Assembly (NCBI RefSeq): GCF_026410285.1
Contig: NZ_JAPMLP010000008.1
Span: 62,001 to 126,000, forward strand
Direction of reading: 5' to 3'
DNA length: 64,000 nucleotides
Source: Sulfitobacter sp. F26169L
GTDB taxonomy: Bacteria; Pseudomonadota; Alphaproteobacteria; Rhodobacterales; Rhodobacteraceae
This document shows positions 16,888 through 25,311 of this stretch, piece by piece (positions within the stretch are counted from its first letter, which is position 1; each line of letters starts with the position of its first letter). The notes under the pieces are model-generated. The model did no database searches and was not told the origin of the DNA. It saw only the letters and a list, made by a program, of their open reading frames with translations. A program made the translations under genes and the position numbers.

Positions 16888-17649
16888 TCAGGCAGGATCG
16901 CTTGTTGCCTCAACTGAACCGGCATTCGAGGTGTTTCCCTGCTTGTCAGATCCATCGCCCAACTCTCCGAGTGCCAGCGCAAGTAGCAGCCCGAGCGCGG
17001 TTGCTATGCCTGCGATGTCATTGTCTTCGCGGTAGGCTTTCGGAAACACGGCTGTTGCCAAAGATGCAACAACCGCTCCTGCAGCAAAACAACGGATCGC
17101 GGCCAGATACTCCGCTGCGACACCTGACAGAAGCAAGTTACCTGCAATGGCTGCCACCGATAGAAGTGCCGCCGTTGCGCCCCATAGCAGAAAAACACGG
17201 CGTCTGGATTGATTTTCCGCCATTTCCTTGGCACCTCCTGCTGCCTCGGGAAGATTTGACAGAAAGATTGATCCTGCCAGCGCCGCAACTTGCATTGGTC
17301 CAGCGCCGATCAGGGCCACGCCAAGCGCCAGATTTTCAGGAATACCGTCAAGCGTTACAGATGCCAGCAAACCGCCACCGCTGTCGTTACCGAACTTCTT
17401 TTTGATCAGACTTGCAACGCCGGTGAAAACAATCGCGCCCAAGGCAACCGACAGAGTAACGAATATCAAGGAGATTTTTCCAAGTGCCGGTTCGATCAAT
17501 TCGGACATCGCCGACACGATTAGCGCACCACCCGCTGTCGCGATCATGAACCCTTCCAGTTTTTTGGGCAGTGACCAGAAAAGACCCCAAGCCGCGCCTA
17601 AAAGCAAAGCACCGGATACGACGCATACGACGATTATCATCATTAACAT
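16888..17649 (-). CDS. ZIP-family metal transporter
   Basis: 253 residues, about eight helices. The ZIP signature region is LLASVTLDGIPENLALGVAL, which differs from the common HNxPEG by having Asp in place of His; a second element, SNLPEAAGGAKEMAE, provides further metal-coordinating residues. The Lys/Asp/Gly loop (KKKFGNDSGGG) replaces the usual His-rich loop. Substrate is probably a divalent metal, but the altered motif leaves specificity open. The start lacks a strong ribosome site. It is convergent with the metzincin-like gene, whose zinc motif makes the adjacency suggestive. Confidence 0.8.
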   Translation of the reverse strand: MLMMIIVVCVVSGALLLGAAWGLFWSLPKKLEGFMIATAGGALIVSAMSELIEPALGKISLIFVTLSVALGAIVFTGVASLIKKKFGNDSGGGLLASVTLDGIPENLALGVALIGAGPMQVAALAGSIFLSNLPEAAGGAKEMAENQSRRRVFLLWGATAALLSVAAIAGNLLLSGVAAEYLAAIRCFAAGAVVASLATAVFPKAYREDNDIAGIATALGLLLALALGELGDGSDKQGNTSNAGSVEATSDPA

Positions 17650-17813
17650 CAGAGTATTTCCGGTTGTTGCAGAGCGGTGGTCGGGTTGCGCTGAAAATTA
17701 TGAACAACCCGTGCCAGCTATGGGCTCGCGCTGCTCACAGACTTTTATTTATGAATTTGCCGCCTGCCCCCGCTACGAATGTAGCGATGACAGGCGACCG
17801 CGGTGCGCAGGGA

Positions 17814-18866
17814 TCAGTCTACCTCAGCGGGACGGCCAGCGATCGCACCACCCGCAGCGGCAAGGAGGCCCAGCAGGGAAGCGAGCGCCGCCCACAGAGC
17901 GGCGGATGCCGCAGCATCAACTGCCTGATCTGCTGCATCAGCTGCTGCTGTCTGCGCCTCTTGGATAGCAGCTTGTGCTTCGTCGATAGACTGCTGTGCG
18001 TCGGTGCGGATTTCATCCAGACGTGCCTGCACCTGATCGACATACGCTTCTGCTTCCTGAGGCGAGAGGTTCAGGCGGCGCTGCATCACCCGCATGGCTT
18101 CTTTGCGGTCTTCTTCGTTCAGCACGGCATTTTCGCCGCCTACCAGTGTGTCGGCCAAGCTGGAAATTTCAGCTTTTGCGTCAGTTGGTGACTGGGCGAT
18201 ATCCATGGCAGTTCCCGTCACCAAGCGGCGCGCACGCGCCTGTTCGGAACGGCTGATCACATTGCGGAATGCTTCTTGGGCCTCATCGCGGAAATTCTGT
18301 GGCGTAATACCGTTTTCGCGCAGACGCGTTGCAACCGGATTGGGAAGATCTTCCATGCCGACTTGGCTCACGGCCATGTCAGGCAGATTGACGTCATCGG
18401 GAATAATCGCCTGAACAGCCGAACTGGCGCCGGACGCCGTAGCCGAGATCGCATTTCCGGCACCGCTAAGGGCGGATCCCGCTAAGTTGAAAAGCCCCGC
18501 TCCCGCACTCACTGTTAGCCAGACCGCGGCAAGGGTAGCAACGCCCCAGACGGCGGCACCATGCAAAACCGACCCAGCCTTGTGCAGGACCCCTGCGAGG
18601 CGTCCGGCAACGTAGCCGCCTGCGCCAAGGGCAACAATCTGGCTGATGAACATCCAGATTGGCGATGCTGTCGGGACGACGCCCATAGGGTTGTCGGCGT
18701 CGACCTCGATCGCGGTCAAACCGATCCCCATACCCAACAGGGTGAGCATCGCAAATATGGCAAGCCCTACGACAGTTCCGGCGAGTATCGCGCCCCAAGC
18801 GGTGCGACCTCCCCGATCAAGTTCAACCTCTGAAACAAGAGAAGGTGCTGTGCGAGTTTTTGCCAT
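17814..18866 (-). CDS. membrane protein with helical cytoplasmic region, general stress regulon
   Basis: 350 residues from ATG 18866 (MAKTRTAPSL), preceded by AAGGAAT; the frame to 18977 overlaps the promoter and is rejected. The N-terminal half has four membrane helices (GAILAGTVVGLAIFAMLTLL and others). The middle and C-terminal region is a long helical segment with ARRLVTGTAMDIAQSPTDAK and QRRLNLSPQEAEAYVDQVQA, closing with an Ala-rich helix and a final hydrophobic span (WAALASLLGLLAAAGGAIAG). It resembles membrane proteins annotated as PhnA-like in roseobacters, a label without functional meaning. An exact EcfG promoter lies upstream. Confidence 0.75.
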   Translation of the reverse strand: MAKTRTAPSLVSEVELDRGGRTAWGAILAGTVVGLAIFAMLTLLGMGIGLTAIEVDADNPMGVVPTASPIWMFISQIVALGAGGYVAGRLAGVLHKAGSVLHGAAVWGVATLAAVWLTVSAGAGLFNLAGSALSGAGNAISATASGASSAVQAIIPDDVNLPDMAVSQVGMEDLPNPVATRLRENGITPQNFRDEAQEAFRNVISRSEQARARRLVTGTAMDIAQSPTDAKAEISSLADTLVGGENAVLNEEDRKEAMRVMQRRLNLSPQEAEAYVDQVQARLDEIRTDAQQSIDEAQAAIQEAQTAAADAADQAVDAAASAALWAALASLLGLLAAAGGAIAGRPAEVD

Positions 18867-18950
18867 TCTAAATTCCTTACGATTAGTTGGTTGAGCCTGT
18901 CCAGTTATCGTGACGGCCTCTCGTTGCGATTTACGAATCCATGCAATTGC

Positions 18951-18975
18951 AACGTCTGAAAGGTTGTTTCGTTCC
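18951..18975 (-). promoter_or_regulatory. EcfG-type general stress promoter
   Basis: Read on the minus strand: GGAAC at 18975-18971, a 16-nt spacer, CGTT at 18954-18951. It is an exact consensus match 84 bp upstream of ATG 18866. Confidence 0.75.
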
Positions 18976-19232
18976 AAACTCCATATACCCTTCTGATCCC
19001 CGGCCTCGGAAAAAAGGGCGTCGAACAGGCATGTGACAAGTTCGATTAGTCGGTAAACCTCCCTTCTCTATTTGCTCTGTAAGGGCGCGATTGTGTTATT
19101 CGGACTGCGCTCTGTGCATCGGAAATTCCGGGTGGCAAACGTTTGTCTGTCGATAAGTTGCACGGTCACAAAAGCTGTTGCATACAATAGCAGTGATAGA
19201 CGGAGAAACATCTGGCTTCCAAAGGATCCAAT

Positions 19233-20798
19233 ATGACATCCAGCGCGGTAGAGACTTCGAGCAGCGATAGAAACGGGTCGATATTTGAACCTGATGAAAC
19301 CTGCTGGCGGGTAGCGCGCGCTGACAAGTTTTCCCTGATCGTTGATGCAGCAGACTATTTTCGCGTTTTGCGCAAGACATTTAAGGCGGCGCGCAAAGAG
19401 CTGTTGCTGATTGGATGGGACTTTGACTTCGAGATGGATATGCTACCCGGCGAAAGCGACGAAGACGGGATCGCTCCTGACGGGTTGCCCAACCATCTGG
19501 GTAATTTTATCGAGGCTGTGGTAGAGCAATCGCCTGACCTTCATGTGTATCTGTTGAAATGGAACGGCGCGGTTCTGGCCGCACCGGGCGCGATACTGCC
19601 CTCACTTGCGCTGGCAACATTTGGCAGCGACCGTATCCATTTCGCGCTTGATGGGCATCATCCGTTCGGGGCCTGCCATCACCAGAAGATCGTTGTGGCC
19701 GACGATAGCCTTGCCTTTTGTGGCGGGATCGACGCGACAGCGGAGCGGTGGGACACGTCTAAACATTTGCCGGATGATCCACGACGGGTGCGCAAGGACG
19801 GAACCATGTCTGGACCGTGGCATGACGCGACCACTGCGATGACCGGACCGGCGGCCTCTGCACTGGCCGATTTGTCCCGCATGCGGTGGTGTCGTGCCAA
19901 TGGCGAAAAGCTCGAACGCCCCGATATTTCAGACATTATGCAGTGGCCTGAAATGCTGGATGCCGATGCCACCGGTGTCGAAGTCGCGATCGCGCGCACG
20001 GAGCCACCCTATGACGACTCGCCTTTGATCAACGAGATCGAGACGCTTTATCTGAGAAGTATCGAGATGGCGCAGGAAACGATCTATATTGAATCCCAGT
20101 ATTTTGCCGCTGAGAAAATTTGTGCCGCGCTTGAAAAGAGACTGAACGAAAGCGACGGCCCGGAAGTGGTTGTCATCAACCCCTATGAGGCTGAATCCCA
20201 GCTGGAAGACGACGCGATGCATGTTCTGCGCGGCCGCATGATCGCGCGGCTGAACGAAGCCGGCCACGGCGACAGGTTCCGCATTTACTATCCCGTCAAC
20301 AGTGCGGGTGAACCGATCTATGTTCATGCGAAAATCATGATCGTCGATGACCGTATCCTCCGCCTTGGATCGAGCAATCTGAATGACCGTTCAATGGGTT
20401 TTGATACGGAGTGTGATGTTGCAATCGAAGGGCAGGAAGAGCTGATCACCGAATTTAGAACACGGCTTTTGTCGGAACATCTGGATGTCTCGCCCGATGA
20501 ATTCGATAAGGTTTTACGAGAACATGAAACGCTTATTGGCGCAATCGAAAGCGTTAATGCTTCAGAAGGACGCGGTTTGCGCAGAATTCACCCGGACGAG
20601 GAAGGTTGGGTGGGCAGCTTTCTTGCAGACACGCGCCTGCTGGACCCCCGCTATTTGCCGGGGCAAAGCACATCGGCAGGCGAGGGCGTGCGTCCGCGGC
20701 ACCTTGCAATGATCGCCGGGATTGCGGTTCTGGGATATCTGGGCTGGAGGGCGTTGGACAATCACAAAAACAGAAGATCGCGCGCCTGGACGCGTTAA
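19233..20798 (+). CDS. phospholipase D-like enzyme with two HKD motifs
   Basis: 521 residues. Two complete HKD motifs are present: HHQKIVVADDSLAFCGGID near residue 148 and HAKIMIVDDRILRLGSSNLN near 365. One membrane helix closes the protein (LAMIAGIAVLGYLGWRAL), so it is C-terminally anchored. Likely reactions are phosphodiester hydrolysis or transphosphatidylation of membrane phospholipids, as in PLD and cardiolipin synthases. AAAGGATCCAAT precedes the ATG. It is convergent with a PAP2 phosphatase 29 bp away; PLD followed by PAP2 would convert phospholipid to phosphatidate and then diacylglycerol. Confidence 0.9.
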   Translation: MTSSAVETSSSDRNGSIFEPDETCWRVARADKFSLIVDAADYFRVLRKTFKAARKELLLIGWDFDFEMDMLPGESDEDGIAPDGLPNHLGNFIEAVVEQSPDLHVYLLKWNGAVLAAPGAILPSLALATFGSDRIHFALDGHHPFGACHHQKIVVADDSLAFCGGIDATAERWDTSKHLPDDPRRVRKDGTMSGPWHDATTAMTGPAASALADLSRMRWCRANGEKLERPDISDIMQWPEMLDADATGVEVAIARTEPPYDDSPLINEIETLYLRSIEMAQETIYIESQYFAAEKICAALEKRLNESDGPEVVVINPYEAESQLEDDAMHVLRGRMIARLNEAGHGDRFRIYYPVNSAGEPIYVHAKIMIVDDRILRLGSSNLNDRSMGFDTECDVAIEGQEELITEFRTRLLSEHLDVSPDEFDKVLREHETLIGAIESVNASEGRGLRRIHPDEEGWVGSFLADTRLLDPRYLPGQSTSAGEGVRPRHLAMIAGIAVLGYLGWRALDNHKNRRSRAWTR

Positions 20799-20827
20799 TC
20801 ATACCCGGCATCTTTGGTTGCTTCCGC

Positions 20828-21532
20828 TTAGATGTGTCCGCGGCGCGCCAGTATGCGGGCCATGATCAGACAAATCATCGCCCATGCCCCTCCGGCGAGC
20901 CAACCTGCTGCAACATCTGTCGGCCAATGAACGCCCATGTAGATCCTGCTGATCCCCACAAACAGTGTCAGTAAGATCGCAACGATCATAACATATAGCT
21001 TGAGAAAGAAGCGCGGCTGCACCCGCGCAATCAAAACTCCCAGTGAAAGGTAAACAATCGCCGCCATCATGGAATGACCTGATGGAAAGCTGGCGGTATG
21101 GACTATGGAATCGTGCGGCACGAGGTCGGGCCGCGGGCGGTCGAAAAAGTCTTTTGCAACACTGCTGATCAAAATTCCGCTTCCGATGGTTACCAGAATG
21201 TAGAGCGCTGATGTCCAGCGGCGGAGCAGTAAAAAGAAGATCGAGACAATGAGTGTCGTGAGCGTCAAAACTGCAACGCCCCCAAGGGCAGTGATGTCGC
21301 GGCCCATTTCCTCAAACCACCAAGGACCGATTGGATCGGACAGATCCCCCGGCGTCCGCAGAAGCAAGAGAATATCCCGATCAAGGTTGCGGGTTGACCC
21401 TTCCACGACCTCATCGGTCAATTCAGCGAGAGCCCATACTGAAGCAACAGCGATGCTCAAGATCACCAATGAAACAATCTCGATGTGGCGACGGGTCCAG
21501 CGAACCAAATTTAGAATTTTTTCGTATTTCAT
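20828..21532 (-). CDS. PAP2-family membrane phosphatase
   Basis: 234 residues, six helices, with all three phosphatase motifs: KDFFDRPRP (motif 1), SFPSGHS (motif 2) and SRIYMGVHWPTD (motif 3, catalytic His). This fits a phosphatidate or undecaprenyl-pyrophosphate phosphatase of the inner membrane with the active site on the periplasmic face. A Shine-Dalgarno GGAG lies 7-8 nt before ATG 21532. It is convergent with the PLD-like gene. The upstream side abuts IS remnants, so its native promoter may be partly replaced. Confidence 0.9.
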   Translation of the reverse strand: MKYEKILNLVRWTRRHIEIVSLVILSIAVASVWALAELTDEVVEGSTRNLDRDILLLLRTPGDLSDPIGPWWFEEMGRDITALGGVAVLTLTTLIVSIFFLLLRRWTSALYILVTIGSGILISSVAKDFFDRPRPDLVPHDSIVHTASFPSGHSMMAAIVYLSLGVLIARVQPRFFLKLYVMIVAILLTLFVGISRIYMGVHWPTDVAAGWLAGGAWAMICLIMARILARRGHI

Positions 21533-21644
21533 GTGTCAACTCCACACTGAGGGAAACAGGCGTGGGATCGGGCGCACCGCGATACATCTGGACGACCTCA
21601 ATCATTGAAGTGGATCCACCACTTTGGACAGGTTTACAGCTTTT

Positions 21645-21900
21645 CTAGAGTGCATCGGGTTTAGGTTTCATGCTGCTCTTTTGCTCTTCGCGACTAACCC
21701 AGTATGCCTCGTCCGGCGTTCGCCAATCAAGTGCGGAATGGGGCCGGTTGGAGTTGTAGAACGCCATCCAAACTTTGACGACTCGCCGGGCTTGGAAGTT
21801 ATCGTGATCTCTTCGAGATAGATCGCTTCCTGCTTCAGGCTGCGCCACATCCGTTCAATGAAGATGTTATCAAGGTAGACGTAACCGTCCAATTGCGTTG
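21645..21900 (-). pseudogene. IS3-family transposase C-terminal fragment, frameshifted
   Basis: Two frames on the minus strand together give the end of an IS3 OrfB: LDNIFIERMWRSLKQEAIYL (containing the DNIFIERLW-type catalytic region), then after a frameshift ARRVVKVWMAFYNSNRPHSALDW and RTPDEAYW. The N-terminal part is absent. The upstream end joins directly to an IS110 fragment near 21900, so one element inserted in or recombined with the other. Confidence 0.85.
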
Positions 21901-22253
21901 ATGTTAAGAGCGCTGCTTGCTGCTCGATCGCCACCTCGGTTCAACCGATGCCGCGTCGTTTTCCCCAATGATATCGGAACCGGGCTATTGCCACATAAAG
22001 CAGCAAAGCTGGCTTCGGATTTGAGCCAGTCCGGATTGCCGCCTGCGGTCAGCAATAAATGAGGCGCGCTGCTAAATCCGACCCCGCTGCATGCGATCAG
22101 ATCCGGAGCAAGGTCAGTGACAATTGTTTTGATCATGTCGTCCAGATCGGCGATCTCATCGTGCGTTTCGAGATATCGACGTATCAGCGATTTGAGCGCA
22201 ATCCGGTAAGCCTCTTCCACATCCCGATCACTCTCGGTTGGCGGCCCGAGCAA
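21901..22253 (-). pseudogene. IS110-family transposase fragment
   Basis: A fragment of the C-terminal (transposase_20) domain: LAPDLIACSGVGFSSAPHLL, TAGGNPDWLKSEASFAALCG and GKTTRHRLNRGGDRAASSAL. The N-terminal DEDD nuclease domain is missing and the open frame begins with a TTG that has no ribosome site. The 3' end is cut at the IS3 junction. It is not functional. Confidence 0.85.
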
Positions 22254-22627
22254 CCGGATTTAGGGACATGCTTGGTCATGGTCATAGTATGTAAGCCAAC
22301 ACCCATGCCAACAAGATCACTACGTGCTGTAGGCGCGGGCTTTTTGTGACGGCGCAGTCAATCGCTCAACCATCAAGCTGACGACACCATTTTTCCAATA
22401 AGACCTTTCTAAGAATATCAATAAAATCAGGCGGTCCGACCGCCCGCATACCCTGCTGTTTTCGGAAATCTGGAAATATTGAAATACTTGGCCCATATGG
22501 ATCACTTCCAGATATTATCTGAATCACAAGAAAATTACGTAATCCACAGAAAAATTGCGAACCTTGTTTTGAATTTTCGCGAATCGCCCATAGTAAAAGA
22601 GTCGGTCGTAATTAAAAGGAAACCGAC
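22254..22627. other. gene-free region upstream of the mobilization genes, candidate oriT
   Basis: No credible gene. It contains a perfect 15-bp palindrome, GGCGGTC-C-GACCGCC, at 22430-22444 and an A/T-rich stretch leading to AAGGAAA before ATG 22628. In mobilizable elements oriT usually lies just upstream of the mob genes and has such an inverted repeat, so this is the most likely place for it. No known nic consensus was recognised. Confidence 0.3.
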
Positions 22628-23104
22628 ATGCCCAAGAATATCAATATCATATCGATTGACGCTGCGGCGCGATTTGCAAAAAAGCTTGCAGATGCACCAG
22701 CCAAAGAAAAGACTTCATTCTCTGCACGCGAAGTTGTGCAAATGAACAAAGACGCAATCTTGCAAGCCGTAAATGAGCAGGGATACAGTTTTCAAGAAAT
22801 TGCCGAATGGCTTTCTGAAGAAGGCGCGAAGCTCAGCGTAAGCACCCTACGCAGTTATCTCCGTGACCCGAAAAAACGCATTGCCAAGACCGGCGCACGA
22901 GCCAAAACGAAACCCAAAGGCAACCAAGCTATAACTCCGCAAAATAAAGATTTGCCCGAGAAAGGATTGTCGATAACCAATCAAGAGACTGACGTTTCAC
23001 CACTTGAACTAGAGATCAGCCTGCAAGAAGAGAAGCAAAGAGAGCGGATTGATGCAGAGAAATTGTTCAACAAGTTCGGCGGAACTGAAGGCCGCGTTGT
23101 GTGA
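22628..23104 (+). CDS. putative mobilization accessory / HTH protein
   Basis: 158 residues, basic. A helix-turn-helix-like element lies at ~50-75 (YSFQEIAEWLSEEGAKLSVS, then TLRSYLRDPKKR), as in small TraC/VirC2-like proteins encoded before mob genes. The rest is Lys/Gln-rich and probably disordered, ending in a Glu-rich helix (LQEEKQRERIDAEKLF). AAGGAAA precedes ATG 22628, and the stop overlaps the next start (TGATG). The position suggests a relaxosome accessory protein or regulator of the mob operon; no specific family was recognised. Confidence 0.6.
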   Translation: MPKNINIISIDAAARFAKKLADAPAKEKTSFSAREVVQMNKDAILQAVNEQGYSFQEIAEWLSEEGAKLSVSTLRSYLRDPKKRIAKTGARAKTKPKGNQAITPQNKDLPEKGLSITNQETDVSPLELEISLQEEKQRERIDAEKLFNKFGGTEGRVV

Positions 23105-23469
23105 TGCTGATGGAAAAGGAAAAAACTCCCAAGCCCCGCTCCAACCAACGCAGACAGACGGAGAGCATCTGCTTGCGCTGCACCACGGAAGAAAAGTCAT
23201 CGTTCCGGCGGTCCGCAAACCGATTTGGCTTTGACAGCCTGTCGGCATGGATAAAAGATCTGATCAACAGCAATGGCGAACTCAGCTTGCATCTCCGTCG
23301 AATGATATCAGGTAGGCTCGGTCAGATTGGTGCGCGTGTCGTCATTCTCGGAAAAAAGGATGTTCCGAGTGCCGTTGAAGATGAACTGGCGGCAATCGTG
23401 TCGGACATCACGTTGCTGCAAACGGCGCTGATCGAGGGGGACATCAATGCTCGCAAAAGTGATCCCTAA
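23104..23469 (+). CDS. MobC-like relaxosome accessory protein
   Basis: About 121 residues from ATG 23104, which overlaps the previous stop. The layout matches MobC/ribbon-helix-helix mobilization proteins: a basic N-terminus (KTPKPRSNQRRQTESICLRC), then TTEEKSSFRRSANRFGFDSL and SAWIKDLINS, the short strand plus two helices, and a C-terminal helical part around LGQIGARVVILGKK. Such proteins bind oriT and help the relaxase nick. The 3' end overlaps the relaxase start by 23 bp, showing translational coupling. A GTG at 23101 or ATG at 23110 are alternative starts. Confidence 0.75.
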   Translation: MLMEKEKTPKPRSNQRRQTESICLRCTTEEKSSFRRSANRFGFDSLSAWIKDLINSNGELSLHLRRMISGRLGQIGARVVILGKKDVPSAVEDELAAIVSDITLLQTALIEGDINARKSDP

Positions 23470-25180
23470 CCGATCGTGGGCTGGCAACGGGGCAAACGTT
23501 TTCCGACAGCGGGTTGAATACGCGTCTCGGACAGCTTCTGCCATACTGATGCTCAATCTCATCGGCGATTGTCAGGACGCATCTACGCAAATGGCATTTA
23601 CTGCCGGACTCAACCCGCCGATCCGCGCACCATGTAGCCACATCGTCTTATGTTTCCATGAAACGGAACGGCCCAGTGATGATGATCTGCTTTCCGCTGC
23701 ACAGATGGTGCTGAACGAAATTGGAGCCTCGGAGCATCAGGCGATACTTGCGGTCCACCGTAACACAGATAGCACCCATGTTCATATCATCCTGAACCGC
23801 GTGCATCCCTCTACGGGCGCAAGTCTGTCCCTCAGCAACGATTACGCACGCCTTGAGCGTGCTTGTCGGCAAACTGAACACCGTTTCGGCTGGCCCGCAG
23901 ACCGAGGGCGGTTCGATATCGCGTTGGTGAATGGCAAGATTGAACTTTGCCCAAAGCCCCAAGAACACTGGGACCGCAAAACGCAAGAGCGCGCGCAAGG
24001 ACTGAGGCCAGATGGCAAGGCCGTAAGAGAGCATCACCGACTTACAAATCAAGGCTATTTACGCAACGATCTTACCGCCAACCTGCGTGACTTCGCGCGC
24101 AAAATATTGAAAACGGCACTCCATTGGCGTTCGGTCCACTCCGGTCTAAAGAACGCGGGGCTGGAGTATGTGCCCGCAGGCAGCGGCGCGCGCATCCGCG
24201 AGATTAAAACACAGCGGTTCATGCAGGCGAACCAGCTGGGCGCCGCATTCAGCTTTGGCGCCATGTGCAAGCGCCTTGGCACGTTTATCCCCCGCAGCAA
24301 TGCGTCCGCTGGAACTGCGCAGGTCGCTCAATCCGGATACCGTGAGCAAATCAATAATCTGAAGCGTAAACAATTGCGCGCACGGATTGCGGTGCGAGTC
24401 ACGCTGAGAGGCGCGAGATTTTTTGCGGCTCAGGGCTTGCGTGCTGCCATGCGTGAATCACAAAATAACGAAATCAAAGCGCTGAAACATCAGCTGACGG
24501 CGACGCGACCGCCGCGCATGCCTGAGCCGAAGGCAACACATCTTGAACGCTATCGCCTCGTGCTACGCACAAGGCAGAGTGGCTTGGCCTCGCGCGATGA
24601 TCACACTGCCAGACGACAGGACTGGATGGTCGCACCATCCATCAAAGATCCATATGCGTCCCAGATCATTAAAGACACTGTTGCACGGCATCAAAATACA
24701 CTGCGCGTTGATGGAAATAACGGCCTGCTATTTGCCCGTTGCGATACAAAGGGAAGAATAGTCGGGTTTGATCGTATGTTGCTGGAAGCTGATCCTCGCG
24801 CACCGATCCGAGAGACTTCAACTGGTGGGGTTTGCATAATCGGTCCTCAGCCCGCCGACACGTGTCTGCTGGTGCGCACACCTTTCGACGCAATCACGAG
24901 CCTGCTGCAAGTTGATGGTCCGACGCCTATGATTGTAATTGTTGGAAACGCATTATCGAAGGCGCGCACGGCACATATCAATTGGCTGACTAAGGGTCGC
25001 AAGATCATTATTAATGAGGACTCGTTCGCTGAACGTCCCGATTTAAACCAGCAGCTCAACGAAATGTTCCCGAATGCAAAGCTTTTGACTCAAGCCCACG
25101 CTCAGAAAACTGTTACGCCTGAGTCTCAAATTTCAAATATAACAGACGAATACTCCGCAGAAGGTCTGAAATTTTCCTGA
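23447..25180 (+). CDS. relaxase (MobA/VirD2-like) with C-terminal toprim-like region
   Basis: 577 residues. The N-terminal nuclease domain has a candidate catalytic Y25 (QRVEYASR) and the histidine motif H104-x3-D108-x2-H111-x-H113-x3-N117 (HRNTDSTHVHIILN), the HUH metal site of MobA/VirD2-type relaxases. The middle is basic and helical. Residues ~430-550 (GNNGLLFARCDTKGRIVGFD, then LVRTPFDAITSL and GRKIIINEDSF) look like a toprim-type domain often fused to relaxases. It would nick oriT and pilot single-stranded DNA through a conjugation channel supplied in trans, as no type IV secretion or replication genes are nearby. It appears intact. Confidence 0.88.
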   Translation: MLAKVIPNRSWAGNGANVFRQRVEYASRTASAILMLNLIGDCQDASTQMAFTAGLNPPIRAPCSHIVLCFHETERPSDDDLLSAAQMVLNEIGASEHQAILAVHRNTDSTHVHIILNRVHPSTGASLSLSNDYARLERACRQTEHRFGWPADRGRFDIALVNGKIELCPKPQEHWDRKTQERAQGLRPDGKAVREHHRLTNQGYLRNDLTANLRDFARKILKTALHWRSVHSGLKNAGLEYVPAGSGARIREIKTQRFMQANQLGAAFSFGAMCKRLGTFIPRSNASAGTAQVAQSGYREQINNLKRKQLRARIAVRVTLRGARFFAAQGLRAAMRESQNNEIKALKHQLTATRPPRMPEPKATHLERYRLVLRTRQSGLASRDDHTARRQDWMVAPSIKDPYASQIIKDTVARHQNTLRVDGNNGLLFARCDTKGRIVGFDRMLLEADPRAPIRETSTGGVCIIGPQPADTCLLVRTPFDAITSLLQVDGPTPMIVIVGNALSKARTAHINWLTKGRKIIINEDSFAERPDLNQQLNEMFPNAKLLTQAHAQKTVTPESQISNITDEYSAEGLKFS

Positions 25181-25311
25181 TGACAACCGAGCATGACCTC
25201 AGATTATCGTCTGCAGAAAAAAGATATACGTCATGCCAAGTGATCAGCTTTGTAATTCCTGCCGCCCGGTTATTGAAGGGCAGTAGGATGTGAGCTCACG
25301 AATTTTCAGAC

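Noticed and set aside
22320-22505. 61-aa minus-strand frame, and a possible tRNA-like fold near 22330-22400
   Set aside because: No start signal for the frame; the sequence does not form a cloverleaf or carry a T-loop.
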